64,000 nt of DNA from positions 1,116,001 to 1,180,000 of the forward strand of contig NZ_JAMBOQ010000001.1 in the NCBI RefSeq assembly GCF_023715685.1, written 5' to 3'. The notes beneath the pieces are model-generated. The model was not told where the DNA came from. It was given only the letters and a program-made list of their open reading frames with translations, and did not search any database. The DNA comes from Priestia aryabhattai (GTDB lineage: Bacteria; Bacillota; Bacilli; Bacillales; Bacillaceae_H). The position numbers and the translations under genes were made by a program. Shown here one piece after another: positions 26,872 through 35,555 of the stretch (within the stretch, counting starts at the first letter, position 1; every line of letters starts with the position of its first letter).

Positions 26872-26919
26872 TCAAAAGAGAGAAGAAATTTTAAAAAAAT
26901 TATTATTATACAAAAATTT

Positions 26920-27381
26920 CTACGAAAAAAGTTCAGTTAATTTCATAAATAAATAAGCAATTCCAGCACCAATTAACGGACCTACTGCTACCCCTTGAAA
27001 CAGCGCCACAGCAAGAATTGTGCCAAAAACTAAAGCGGTCGTAATATGCGGATCATCTTCTAAGAGCGTAAGCCCATATTTGGCAATAATTGCTACAGCG
27101 ATTCCGGCTCCTAGAGCAATCCAAGCATAAGAAGATTTCACGGCTTCTCCTAATTGTTTGAACCCTATGTCTCCTGTTGCAATTGGCACAAGAACGGCAA
27201 TTGTAATAACCGTTACTCCAATATTAATTCCTTTTGATTGTAAAAACGGAAAAACCTTACTGTCTAACCCGATTAATTTTAAAATAAGTAAAAATGCAAC
27301 TGCAATGATTAATGATTGATTTTTAGCCACTAATCCAATTACGAGTAAAACAGCTAAAAAAAGCATAGGTTGTGAGAACAT
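26920..27381 (-). CDS. ytwI: DUF441 family membrane protein YtwI
   Basis: A 153-residue, strongly hydrophobic protein with four or five membrane segments and the family blocks FPFLQSKGINIGVTVITIAV, SYAWIALGAGIAVAII and DDPHITTALVFGTILAVALF. AAAGG lies about 9 nt before the ATG at 27381, better than the ATG at 27390 which touches the ribosome site. It lies between citZ and the divergent ytvI, as in B. subtilis. Function unknown. Confidence 0.88.
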   Translation of the reverse strand: MFSQPMLFLAVLLVIGLVAKNQSLIIAVAFLLILKLIGLDSKVFPFLQSKGINIGVTVITIAVLVPIATGDIGFKQLGEAVKSSYAWIALGAGIAVAIIAKYGLTLLEDDPHITTALVFGTILAVALFQGVAVGPLIGAGIAYLFMKLTELFS

Positions 27382-27493
27382 TTTACTCATCCTTTCTTTT
27401 TTATTGTGATAAATCTAAAGCGTATTACGTAAATATTTTATGAGTAGCTTTTTCTTTTGTTGACTATCGTTTACAAGGAGGCCTCTATTTATT

Positions 27494-28603
27494 GTGTACA
27501 AGCTTCATTTACATCGACTATTTCGCTTAGCTTGTGTGTTGGTAATTATTGCAGCATCTATATTTCTTAGTTATTATGTCTCTTCTCTCATATATCCATT
27601 TATTATCGCCTGCTGCATCGCTTTTTTTATAAATCCTATGGTTAATCTATTTGAATTGAAGCTGCGCTTACCCCGCTACTTAGCTGTTTTACTATCAATG
27701 GTTCTTATCTTCTCTCTTTTGGCCGGACTTATTACGTTACTTATCACAGAAATCATTGCAGGAAGTACGTATTTAGCAAAAGTTGTTCCCACAAATTTCA
27801 AAGAAGTGGTTATATTTATTGAAAATATTGCTACAGAACAAATACTTCCGTTTTATGAACGCATTACTTCTATGTTTAATAACTTAAATACCGGTCAGCA
27901 AGCAACTATTTTATCGAACATTAAAGGGGTAGGCAACCATATCGCTCAAACGGTGGGCGATTTTCTGCAAAATGTATTGCAAAGCATCCCTGTACTTTTA
28001 TCTGTATTGCCTAATGCGGCTACTGTGATTATTTTTTCATTGCTGGCTACTTTTTTTATTAGTAAAGATTGGTACATGCTGATGACTAAAAGCAGTGTAT
28101 TTATTCCTAAAAAAGTAAGAGAAAATGGACAAACAGTTGTTGTGGAGCTTAAAAATGCACTATTTGGTTTTATTAAAGCTCAGCTTACGCTTATTTCGAT
28201 TACCACAATCATCGTTCTTTTTGGTTTACTTATTCTTAGGGTTGATTATGCTATTACAGTCGCTTTATTAATCGGCTTAGTAGATATTCTTCCTTACCTC
28301 GGAACAGGACTGATTTTCGTTCCTTGGATGATTTATGCGTTTGCAACGGATAACGTGTCATTTGCTGTAGGGCTTTCGGTACTATATGCTGTAGTACTTG
28401 TGCAGCGACAAATTATGGAACCCAAGATTCTGTCGTCAAGCATTGGTCTCGATCCTCTTGCTACATTAATTGCTTTATTTGTAGGATACCAATTGATTGG
28501 ATTTTTTGGATTAATAGTTGGCCCTGTTATTCTTGTTATTCTAAAAACACTTCATACAACGGGGGTTTTTAAAGAAACGTGGCAATTTATTATAGGAAAA
28601 TGA
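27494..28603 (+). CDS. ytvI: AI-2E/PerM family transporter YtvI
   Basis: A 369-residue membrane protein of the AI-2E exporter (PerM/YtvI) superfamily with about seven or eight transmembrane segments and a central hydrophilic loop (about 100-165). Characteristic pieces are ISKDWYMLM, LKNALFGFIKAQLTLI, LRVDYAITVALLIGLVDILPYLGTG-like sequence near 245-270 and the C-terminal EPKILSSSIGLDPLATLIAL. GTG start after GGAGG with a longish spacer. YtvI is annotated as a sporulation membrane protein; the substrate is unknown. It is one of few plus-strand genes and is divergent from ytwI. Confidence 0.88.
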   Translation: MYKLHLHRLFRLACVLVIIAASIFLSYYVSSLIYPFIIACCIAFFINPMVNLFELKLRLPRYLAVLLSMVLIFSLLAGLITLLITEIIAGSTYLAKVVPTNFKEVVIFIENIATEQILPFYERITSMFNNLNTGQQATILSNIKGVGNHIAQTVGDFLQNVLQSIPVLLSVLPNAATVIIFSLLATFFISKDWYMLMTKSSVFIPKKVRENGQTVVVELKNALFGFIKAQLTLISITTIIVLFGLLILRVDYAITVALLIGLVDILPYLGTGLIFVPWMIYAFATDNVSFAVGLSVLYAVVLVQRQIMEPKILSSSIGLDPLATLIALFVGYQLIGFFGLIVGPVILVILKTLHTTGVFKETWQFIIGK

Positions 28604-28604
28604 A

Positions 28605-28640
28605 GAAAGTGTGTGAAAGAAGCCTCTTTCACACACTTTC
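28605..28640. terminator. hairpin between ytvI and fxsA
   Basis: A perfect 16-bp stem GAAAGTGTGTGAAAGA with its complement, loop AGCC, separates the convergent ytvI and fxsA. T-runs are poor on both sides, so it may act mostly as a bidirectional 3' stabiliser. Confidence 0.7.
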
Positions 28641-28643
28641 TAG

Positions 28644-29036
28644 TTAACGAATAATCGTCATTCGATTACGTCCTTGAAAAAATCTTCTTAACCACATTAA
28701 AAGAAAAGGCTTAACGATTCTGCGTGTAAACGGCAGTAAAAAGATAAAGCCTACAACATCTGTCAAGAAGCCTGGAAACAGCAGAAACAGCCCGCCAAAT
28801 AGTACACACATACCATCAAGGATTTCACTGCTCGGAACATGTCCCTGGCTCATCTGACGCTGTGCTTTTTGAAAAAGAAATGTTCCTTGTTTTTTCGCTA
28901 GAAACGCACCAATAAAACTGGTAGCAATAATCAGTAAAAATGTTGACATTACACCAATGAGATGACTTGAATAAATCAAAATCATTACCTCAACAGCAGG
29001 TACAATAAGAAGGAGCGGAAGAAGCTTCCTCACCAT
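28644..29036 (-). CDS. fxsA: FxsA family membrane protein
   Basis: About 130 residues with the FxsA pattern: hydrophobic segments at 5-25 and 28-47, then LGAFLAKKQG-like FIGAFLAKKQGTFLFQKAQRQ, a third/fourth hydrophobic pair (LFGGLFLLFPGFLTDVVGFI) and a basic tail LRRFFQGRNRM. GAGGTG precedes a run of ATG-ATG-GTG; the exact start is 29039, 29036 or 29033. E. coli FxsA counteracts F exclusion of phage T7, but the housekeeping role is unknown. It lies downstream of pyk after a terminator (ytzA in B. subtilis). Confidence 0.85.
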   Translation of the reverse strand: MVRKLLPLLLIVPAVEVMILIYSSHLIGVMSTFLLIIATSFIGAFLAKKQGTFLFQKAQRQMSQGHVPSSEILDGMCVLFGGLFLLFPGFLTDVVGFIFLLPFTRRIVKPFLLMWLRRFFQGRNRMTIIR

Positions 29037-29069
29037 CATCACCTCTTCGCTTATTGAATTGCCTAAACA

Positions 29070-29097
29070 AAAAGAGAAGGATTCCCCTTCTCTTTTT
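29070..29097 (-). terminator. terminator of pyk
   Basis: A 10-bp stem AAAGAGAAGG/CCTTCTCTTT lies 20 nt past the pyk stop with U residues following on the minus strand. Confidence 0.82.
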
Positions 29098-29115
29098 TCT
29101 ATCATCTACGTGTTC

Positions 29116-30876
29116 TTACAGTACGCTTGCGTGTCCGTTGTATACAACACCACGTGAAGCATCAACTGTAATATCTTGATCTTCTGAGAATACGCTTGTT
29201 GCGTTTTCTACGCCTACAATGACAGGAATGCTTAAGTTTAATCCTACTACAGCTGCATGGCTTGTTAGACCGCCTTCTTCTGTAATAAGAGCCCCTGCTT
29301 TTTCAATTGCACTAATCATATCGCGATCTGTGCTGTTTGTAACAAGGATAGCACCTTCAGTCATTTTTGCATTTGCTTCTTCAGCATTTTTAGCAATAAC
29401 TACTTTACCAACTGCTGCTTTACGACCGATTCCTTGTCCTTTAGCAAGAACGTCACCTACAACTTGAACTTTCATTAAGTTCGTTGCACCTGATTCTCCA
29501 ACCGGAACACCAGCAGTAATAACAACTAAGTCGCCGTGTGCTACAACGCCTGTTTTTACTGCGTCATTTACAGCGTGATCTAACATATCGTCAATTGTAC
29601 TTACGCGCTCACCAACAACTGGTGTAACACCCCATACTAGAGAAAGACGACGTGCAACAGAATCGTTTGCTGCAACAGCTACGATTGGAGATTGCGGACG
29701 ATATTTAGAAACGATTTTCGCTGTATAACCACTTTCTGTTGGCGCTACGATTGCACTAGCATTTAAGTTAAGCGCTGTGTGTACAACAGATTGTCCGATT
29801 GCATCTGTAATAGATGGGCCAACTTGCTTGCTACGCTGTTGTAAAATCTCAGAGTAGTTTAGAGCTTGCTCAGCACGAGAAGCGATTGAATGCATTGTTT
29901 GTACAGCTTCAACTGGGTAAGAACCTGCAGCTGTTTCACCAGATAACATAATTGCATCTGTACCATCAAAGATGGCATTGGCAACGTCACTTGCTTCCGC
30001 ACGAGTCGGGCGCGGGTTGCGTTGCATTGAATCAAGCATTTGTGTAGCTGTAATAACTGGTTTGCCAAGCGCGTTACATTGTTTGATTAGATCTTTTTGT
30101 ACTAATGGTACTTCTTCAGCAGGAATTTCTACTCCTAAGTCACCACGAGCAACCATTAAGCCGTCTGAAACTTCAAGAATTTCTTTGATGTTATCTACGC
30201 CTTCTTGGTTTTCGATTTTTGAGATGATTTGAATGTGAGCTGCATTGTGTTTTTCTAGTAGTTCACGAATTTCTAATACATCAGATGCGCGACGCACAAA
30301 AGAAGCAGCGATAAAATCAATGCCTTGTTCGATACCGAATACAATATCGTTTGCATCTTTTTCAGTGATACCAGGAAGGTTTACACTTACGTTTGGCACG
30401 TTTACACCTTTTTTATTTTTTAATGTACCAGGGTTAAGTACTTTTGTTTTAATTTCACCATCAGTTTTATTGACGTCTAGTACTTCAAGACCGATTAAAC
30501 CGTCATCTAAAAGAATTTTTGATCCTACGTGTACGTCATCAATTAGACCTGGATATGTAATTGAGAATTTTTCAGTTGTTCCCACTACTTCTGTCATAGA
30601 AACAATGATTTCAGAGCCTTCTTCTAACTCAATTGCACCATTTTCCATTGTGTTTGTACGAATTTCAGGTCCTTTTGTATCAAGTAAGATACCTACTGTT
30701 TTACCTGTTTGTTTCGCAGCTTCACGAATGTTAACAATACGTGCACCGTGCTCTTCAAAGTCACCGTGAGAGAAGTTTAGACGACAAACGTTTAAGCCTG
30801 AGTTAATTAGTTCAACTAATTTTTCTACACTTTCACTCGCTGGTCCAATAGTACATACAATTTTAGTTTTACGCAT
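29116..30876 (-). CDS. pyk: pyruvate kinase with C-terminal PEP-utilizer domain
   Basis: A 586-residue enzyme making pyruvate and ATP from PEP. N-terminal [15 protein letters not shown]-binding and catalytic regions [35 protein letters not shown] and [10 protein letters not shown] are all present. Residues from about 480 form the extra C-terminal PEP-utilizer-like domain ([21 protein letters not shown]) found in Bacillus pyruvate kinases. In most Bacillaceae pyk is the second gene after pfkA; here no pfkA precedes it and a 485-nt gap separates it from accA. Confidence 0.96.
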   Translation of the reverse strand: MRKTKIVCTIGPASESVEKLVELINSGLNVCRLNFSHGDFEEHGARIVNIREAAKQTGKTVGILLDTKGPEIRTNTMENGAIELEEGSEIIVSMTEVVGTTEKFSITYPGLIDDVHVGSKILLDDGLIGLEVLDVNKTDGEIKTKVLNPGTLKNKKGVNVPNVSVNLPGITEKDANDIVFGIEQGIDFIAASFVRRASDVLEIRELLEKHNAAHIQIISKIENQEGVDNIKEILEVSDGLMVARGDLGVEIPAEEVPLVQKDLIKQCNALGKPVITATQMLDSMQRNPRPTRAEASDVANAIFDGTDAIMLSGETAAGSYPVEAVQTMHSIASRAEQALNYSEILQQRSKQVGPSITDAIGQSVVHTALNLNASAIVAPTESGYTAKIVSKYRPQSPIVAVAANDSVARRLSLVWGVTPVVGERVSTIDDMLDHAVNDAVKTGVVAHGDLVVITAGVPVGESGATNLMKVQVVGDVLAKGQGIGRKAAVGKVVIAKNAEEANAKMTEGAILVTNSTDRDMISAIEKAGALITEEGGLTSHAAVVGLNLSIPVIVGVENATSVFSEDQDITVDASRGVVYNGHASVL

Positions 30877-31071
30877 TCAAATTTCCTCCTATATATTTAC
30901 TATTTACTCTTTAGGTAGGGCAAATAGCTATTTCCTTTACTAACCTTTTACTAGCAGGCTGTGAACAAATATTTTGTTACCTTAACTTGTCCACCTTGCT
31001 TTACATGTAGATTAACTTATGAAATACCTACGTAGCGCTGAATCAAATAGCAAACAAATACACAGCACTTT

Positions 31072-31093
31072 AACGATGAATTTCTTCATCGTT
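31072..31093. other. perfect 9-bp hairpin upstream of pyk
   Basis: AACGATGAA with its complement encloses a four-base loop that reads GAAA (a GNRA tetraloop) on the minus strand, the strand of pyk. It has no U-tail and so is a stable structural element rather than a terminator, within the presumed pyk leader. Confidence 0.5.
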
Positions 31094-31121
31094 TGCTTCT
31101 TGTTTTACTATTCCCTGCAAT

Positions 31122-31229
31122 TTATACAGCAATACTTGCTGCCTGATTTGTCTTATATATCTCACGTTTTAAAGAAAAAGACAAACGCTCGCACAGCTGC
31201 CAATAATCATAAGAAATTTTTAAAAACAC
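31122..31229 (-). CDS. candidate 35-residue small protein or leader peptide
   Basis: A GTG at 31229 preceded by AAAGGAGAAAAAAGA opens a 35-codon frame (MFLKISYDYWQLCERLSFSL...AASIAV, then TAA). A promoter-like pair lies just upstream. It is short, AT-rich and without known relatives to me, so chance is possible, but the combination of promoter, ribosome site and frame is better than elsewhere in this gap. It occupies the spot where pfkA normally lies, upstream of pyk. Confidence 0.35.
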   Translation of the reverse strand: MFLKISYDYWQLCERLSFSLKREIYKTNQAASIAV

Positions 31230-31263
31230 TCTTTTTTCTCCTTTTACTTAAAGGTTTTTGCTG

Positions 31264-31292
31264 TCTATAAAATACCACGAAGAACTTGTAAA
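31264..31292 (-). promoter_or_regulatory. candidate promoter for the small ORF / pyk leader
   Basis: Minus-strand TTTACA (31287-31292), exactly 17 nt, TATAGA (31264-31269). If active it would transcribe the 35-codon ORF and then pyk with a leader of roughly 380 nt. Confidence 0.5.
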
Positions 31293-31322
31293 CACAATAG
31301 AGAAGGGCTATACAAACAGCAT

Positions 31323-31355
31323 AAAAACGCGCACCCTTATTTTTCAAGAGTGCAC
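31323..31355 (-). terminator. terminator of accDA
   Basis: In the minus-strand RNA a 10-bp stem GTGCACTCTT/AAGGGTGCGC pairs fully using two G-U pairs and is followed by five U residues, 6 nt after the accA stop. Confidence 0.82.
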
Positions 31356-31361
31356 GTTTCT

Positions 31362-32339
31362 TTATTTTATAGTAATGGCATCGTTTTCAGCTGCAAATTG
31401 TCCGATTTTTTTGTATTTTAAATAACGCTCTTCCACTAGCTCTTCTTTTGATAAATTCAGCAGCTCTTTTAATGATTTCTTGATAATGCTCTCCATGTAT
31501 CCAGCTTGTGCATCGATATCTCGGTGAGCTCCGCCTTTTACCTCTGAAACCACTTCATCTACAATACCCAGTTCTTTCAGATCTGGTGCTGTAATCTTCA
31601 TCGTTTCAGCTGCTTTTTTCGCAAGAGAAGAATCTTTCCAAAGAATGGCTGCCGCTCCTTCTGGAGAAATAACTGAATACGTGGAGTTCTCAAGCATATG
31701 AAGGTGATTTCCCAAACCTAATGCCAAGGCTCCTCCGCTTCCTCCTTCTCCAATTACAATGCAAATAACAGGTACAGTTAAGCCAGCCATTTCGAAAAGA
31801 TTTTTCGCAATAGCTTCACTTTGTCCGCGCTCTTCTGCCGCTTTCCCTGGATAAGCTCCTTTTGTATCAATAAAGCAAATAATTGGGCGGTTAAATTTCT
31901 CCGCTTGCTTCATTAGACGCAGTGCTTTACGGTAGCCTTCAGGATGAGGCATGCCAAAATTACGACGAATATTTTCTTTCGTGTCTTTACCTCTCTGATG
32001 TCCAATCACGGTAACAGGCACACCATTAAACTTGGCAATTCCTCCTACGATTGCTTCATCATCTCCATAAAAGCGATCTCCATGACACTCTAAAAAGTTT
32101 GTAAACAAGCGAGAAATATAATCAAGTGTTGTAGGACGCTCAGGGTGACGAGCAATTTGAACACGGTTCCACGGGCTTAGATGATTGTAAATATCGTTTT
32201 CTACTTTTTCTAAGCGATTTTCTAGCTTATCAATTTCGCTAGATAAATCCACTTCTGTATTTTTAGCAAACTCTTTAAGCTCTGCAATCTTGTTTCGCAA
32301 CTCAACAATTGGACGTTCAAATTCTAATTCACTTACCAC
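31362..32339 (-). CDS. accA: acetyl-CoA carboxylase carboxyltransferase subunit alpha
   Basis: A 325-residue subunit that, with AccD, transfers carboxyl from carboxybiotin to acetyl-CoA, making malonyl-CoA. The segments [51 protein letters not shown] and [16 protein letters not shown] are typical. GTG start at 32339, 9 nt after AGGAGG, overlaps the accD end by 7 nt. Usually followed by pfkA; here it ends at a terminator instead. Confidence 0.97.
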   Translation of the reverse strand: MVSELEFERPIVELRNKIAELKEFAKNTEVDLSSEIDKLENRLEKVENDIYNHLSPWNRVQIARHPERPTTLDYISRLFTNFLECHGDRFYGDDEAIVGGIAKFNGVPVTVIGHQRGKDTKENIRRNFGMPHPEGYRKALRLMKQAEKFNRPIICFIDTKGAYPGKAAEERGQSEAIAKNLFEMAGLTVPVICIVIGEGGSGGALALGLGNHLHMLENSTYSVISPEGAAAILWKDSSLAKKAAETMKITAPDLKELGIVDEVVSEVKGGAHRDIDAQAGYMESIIKKSLKELLNLSKEELVEERYLKYKKIGQFAAENDAITIK

Positions 32340-33214
32340 TCGATGTCACCTCCTGCTACGTGTATATCTAAAATAGTTGTTAACGTTTCTTTTAAATCGT
32401 GACGGTCAATAACTCCATCTAGCTGACCATGCTTCAACAGAAATTCCGACGTCTGAAAATCTTCTGGAAGCTCTTCTCTAATTGTTTGTTCAATAATACG
32501 TCTTCCAGCAAAGCCAATTAACGCGCCCGGCTCGGCTAGATTATAATCGCCTAATGAAGCAAAGCTTGCTGACACTCCTCCTGTAGTAGGATGTGTCATA
32601 ATCGAAATGATTAAGCCGCCTCCATCACTGAACATTTTAAGAGCTGCGCTAGTTTTAGCCATTTGCATCAAGCTCAGAACACCTTCTTGCATACGTGCAC
32701 CGCCTGAAGCTGTGAAAATAAGGAATGGAACATGCATTTCCTTCGCTTTTTCAATGGCACGAGTAATTTTCTCACCTACTACAGAGCCCATGCTTCCCAT
32801 ACGGAAATGTGAATCCATAACAGCAACCACTACTTTAATTCCTTCAATATCCCCTTCACCCGTAACAATCGCTTCACTTAAATTAGTTTTCTCACGATCT
32901 TTTTCAAGCTTTTCAAGATAGTCCGGGAACCCAAGAGGGTTTTCTGACGTCATATCTTTGTCATATTCAACAAACGTACCGTTGTCAATCAAGCTTTCAA
33001 TACGCTCCGGTGCTGTCATTTGATGATGATACCCACAGTTTAAGCATACTTTTAAGTTTTTATTTAACTCTTTCGTATACATTATTTTTTTACACTTTTT
33101 ACACTTGGTCATAATCCCTTCAGGTACATCTTGTCTCATATGCTCAGAAGGAATCGTAGCATATTTTCGTTTTTTTGGAGTTTTTGTGTTTTTTGTAAAT
33201 AAATCTCGTAACAA
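32333..33214 (-). CDS. accD: acetyl-CoA carboxylase carboxyltransferase subunit beta
   Basis: A 293-residue subunit with the N-terminal four-cysteine zinc finger (CKKC near 38 and CLNC near 57) and the crotonase-fold carboxyltransferase domain ([38 protein letters not shown]). TTG start after AAAGGAGG. It is translationally coupled to accA and completes the heterotetrameric carboxyltransferase. Confidence 0.97.
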   Translation of the reverse strand: MLRDLFTKNTKTPKKRKYATIPSEHMRQDVPEGIMTKCKKCKKIMYTKELNKNLKVCLNCGYHHQMTAPERIESLIDNGTFVEYDKDMTSENPLGFPDYLEKLEKDREKTNLSEAIVTGEGDIEGIKVVVAVMDSHFRMGSMGSVVGEKITRAIEKAKEMHVPFLIFTASGGARMQEGVLSLMQMAKTSAALKMFSDGGGLIISIMTHPTTGGVSASFASLGDYNLAEPGALIGFAGRRIIEQTIREELPEDFQTSEFLLKHGQLDGVIDRHDLKETLTTILDIHVAGGDIEW

Positions 33215-33442
33215 GGTGTAACCTCCTTTTGGTTCTTTTCTTTACCATAAGAACCTTTATTCTTCCTCTTCTTCTACTACTTTACAAGTTGTGAAAGTCC
33301 GCCTCAAATACAAAACAAGCGACGGATAGACAAAAATTGGACGAATTGTTCGCTTCACTTTATTAGTTGCTATTTACTTTACTAGATGACTGTTTGATTT
33401 TGTGTAGAAAGATGGCATGTCTCTTTCGACAAATTCCTTCTT

Positions 33443-34057
33443 TCACACTTGTTTGTAGCATTGATGGTGAAGATTTAATACAGCTGCTTCATCTTTTTTA
33501 ACTAACGCCTCTACTAATTCACTTATCAGAGTGTCGCTTGGCGCTGAGTTTTGTTGAAAAGTTTGAGAAAAGCGGCAAATAATCAGCCAGATTCGGTGTA
33601 ATAGCCGATTAGGCTGCAAAGAAAACAAATAGTCAAACAAGCTCTTTAAACAATCGTCATTCTGTTTTTGAATTGCTTTCGAAACATTGATTTCGTGCTG
33701 TTCCGCTAAAACAGAAAACAAACAGCTCTTTTCAAGAATATATCTCGTCTGAATTAAATCTGATTTTGTTTTACCGTCTTGTACTAAAAAAGTAGCTAAT
33801 AAATCAATAAATTGATGATCTCCTACTTCTTTAATAAACGTACCTTCACCTCTTCTAGTTTCAATCAACCCAATTAGCTCTAACGCTCTGAGCGCTTCTC
33901 GAACGGAAGAACGTCCTGCGCCTAACCGTTCAGAAAGCTCTCGTTCTGACGGGATTTTATCCCCCGTAGTTAAACGATCGTCTTCCATTAGCTGGCGAAT
34001 TTGTTTTAGAATTTCTACATATACTTTTGAACGTTCATTCTTCAAGTTTACTACCAC
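33443..34057 (-). CDS. GntR-family transcriptional regulator (FadR/FCD type)
   Basis: A 204-residue regulator with an N-terminal winged helix (residues 8-75; LTTGDKIPSERELSERLGAG, SSVREALRALELIGLIETRR) and a helical ligand domain of the FCD kind. The FCD part is a little shorter than usual and metal-binding histidines are not obvious, so ligand type is unclear. GTG start with a weak AAAGTGA site. It sits between the malic enzyme gene and accDA on the same strand, so fatty-acid or carboxylate metabolism is a reasonable but unproved target. Confidence 0.85.
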   Translation of the reverse strand: MVVNLKNERSKVYVEILKQIRQLMEDDRLTTGDKIPSERELSERLGAGRSSVREALRALELIGLIETRRGEGTFIKEVGDHQFIDLLATFLVQDGKTKSDLIQTRYILEKSCLFSVLAEQHEINVSKAIQKQNDDCLKSLFDYLFSLQPNRLLHRIWLIICRFSQTFQQNSAPSDTLISELVEALVKKDEAAVLNLHHQCYKQV

Positions 34058-34124
34058 TCACTTTACATTACTTTAACAGGCATGCTTGAAGCATCATGCC
34101 TGTCAAAGAACAGTTGATGTAACC

Positions 34125-35354
34125 TTATTCAATAATCGCTAAGCGACGTGTATTTTCAGCTACGGCTTCTGGCTTTACTTTTATTCGGGCAACGCCTGTT
34201 TCCATAGCTGCCTTTGCAACAGCGGCCGCTACTGCAGGAGCCACTCGTGCATCAAAGGGACCTGGAATCACGTAGTCTGTATTCAAGTCCTCTTCCGTAA
34301 TTAAATTAGCAATGGCCTCAACTGCAGCCATTTTCATTTTTTCATTAATATGAGTAGCACGCACATCTAGTGCACCTCGGAATATCCCCGGAAACGCTAA
34401 GACATTGTTCACTTGATTAGGAAAATCTGAACGTCCGGTGCCTATTACTTTCGCGCCAGCTTTTTTAGCTTCTTCTGGCATAATTTCAGGCACGGGATTT
34501 GCCATTGCAAAAATGATTGGGTCTGGATTCATCTTTGCAATCATCTCCGGTGTGAGTGCTCCTTCAACCGAAACTCCAATAAACACGTCAGCTTCTTCTA
34601 ACGCATCAGCTAACGTCCCTTCTACTTTGCTTCGGTTTGTATAGGCTGCAACTTCATCTTTTATACGGTTCATGCCGTGAGGACGCTTGTCATAAATCGT
34701 TCCTTTGGAATCACACATAATGATATCGCGAACTCCATAGCTGTATAATAATTTAATAATAGCAATGCCAGCAGCTCCTGCTCCATTCGCTACCACTTTG
34801 ATTTGTGACATTTTTCTTCCTGTCAGCTTCAGGGCATTAAGAAGACCCGCTACCGTAACAATAGCCGTTCCATGCTGATCATCATGAAAAACTGGGATAT
34901 TTGTTTCCTTCTTCAACCGCTCTTCAATTTCAAAACAGTTAGGAGCCGCAATATCTTCTAAATTAACGCCTCCAAAAGTAGGTTCTAGCAATTTAACAGT
35001 TTCTATAATTTTGTCCACATCTGTCGTGTTTAAACAAATTGGGAATGCATCTACGCCGGCAAAACTTTTAAAAAGGACAGCTTTTCCTTCCATTACTGGC
35101 AGAGCAGCTTCAGGGCCTATATTGCCCAAGCCCAATACGGCAGTGCCATCAGATACAACAGCTACCATATTTCCTTTCATCGTATATTCATATACATTGT
35201 TTACATCATCATATATTTCTTTGCAAGGTTCTGCTACACCAGGGGAATAAGCAAGGCTTAAATCCTCGGCGTTTCGAACAGGAATTTTGGACTTTGATTC
35301 TAGTTTACCTTTGTTAATGCGGTGCATATGCAATGCTTCTTCACGTAAAGACAA
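34125..35354 (-). CDS. ytsJ: NAD(P)-dependent malic enzyme
   Basis: A 409-residue short malic enzyme converting malate to pyruvate and CO2. Key motifs are AYSPGVAEPCKEI (near 35), the catalytic Lys/Asp region GKAVLFKSFAGVDAFPI, VFHDDQHGTAIVTVAGLLNA (about 160) and the nucleotide fold VVANGAGAAGIAIIKLL. In B. subtilis ytsJ, which lies next to dnaE, is the main NADP-linked isoform; the same place here supports the symbol. Cofactor preference cannot be read with certainty. Confidence 0.92.
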   Translation of the reverse strand: MSLREEALHMHRINKGKLESKSKIPVRNAEDLSLAYSPGVAEPCKEIYDDVNNVYEYTMKGNMVAVVSDGTAVLGLGNIGPEAALPVMEGKAVLFKSFAGVDAFPICLNTTDVDKIIETVKLLEPTFGGVNLEDIAAPNCFEIEERLKKETNIPVFHDDQHGTAIVTVAGLLNALKLTGRKMSQIKVVANGAGAAGIAIIKLLYSYGVRDIIMCDSKGTIYDKRPHGMNRIKDEVAAYTNRSKVEGTLADALEEADVFIGVSVEGALTPEMIAKMNPDPIIFAMANPVPEIMPEEAKKAGAKVIGTGRSDFPNQVNNVLAFPGIFRGALDVRATHINEKMKMAAVEAIANLITEEDLNTDYVIPGPFDARVAPAVAAAVAKAAMETGVARIKVKPEAVAENTRRLAIIE

Positions 35355-35486
35355 TGAATTTCACTCCCAATAAACAAAATGATAACAAATACTGCGCTTG
35401 AACCATGTTCTTTCCTATACTCATATGATGTTATAAATCCAATTGCATTTCATTTCAAGAAAAACGCATCTAATTCGTATATTTCA

Positions 35487-35515
35487 TAAAAAAACGGTGG
35501 TCAGACCACTTTTTT
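35487..35515 (-). terminator. short terminator of dnaE
   Basis: A small GGTGG/CCACT-type stem is followed by seven U residues on the minus strand, 40 nt past the dnaE stop. Confidence 0.6.
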
Positions 35516-35555
35516 AACTATTTTACCATATAACATCACATGAAATCTGTAAAGA

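Noticed and set aside
31019..31270. Plus-strand frame of 83 codons in the accA-pyk gap
   Set aside because: No ribosome site, low-complexity FLLLL-type composition, and it is antisense to a better supported small frame.
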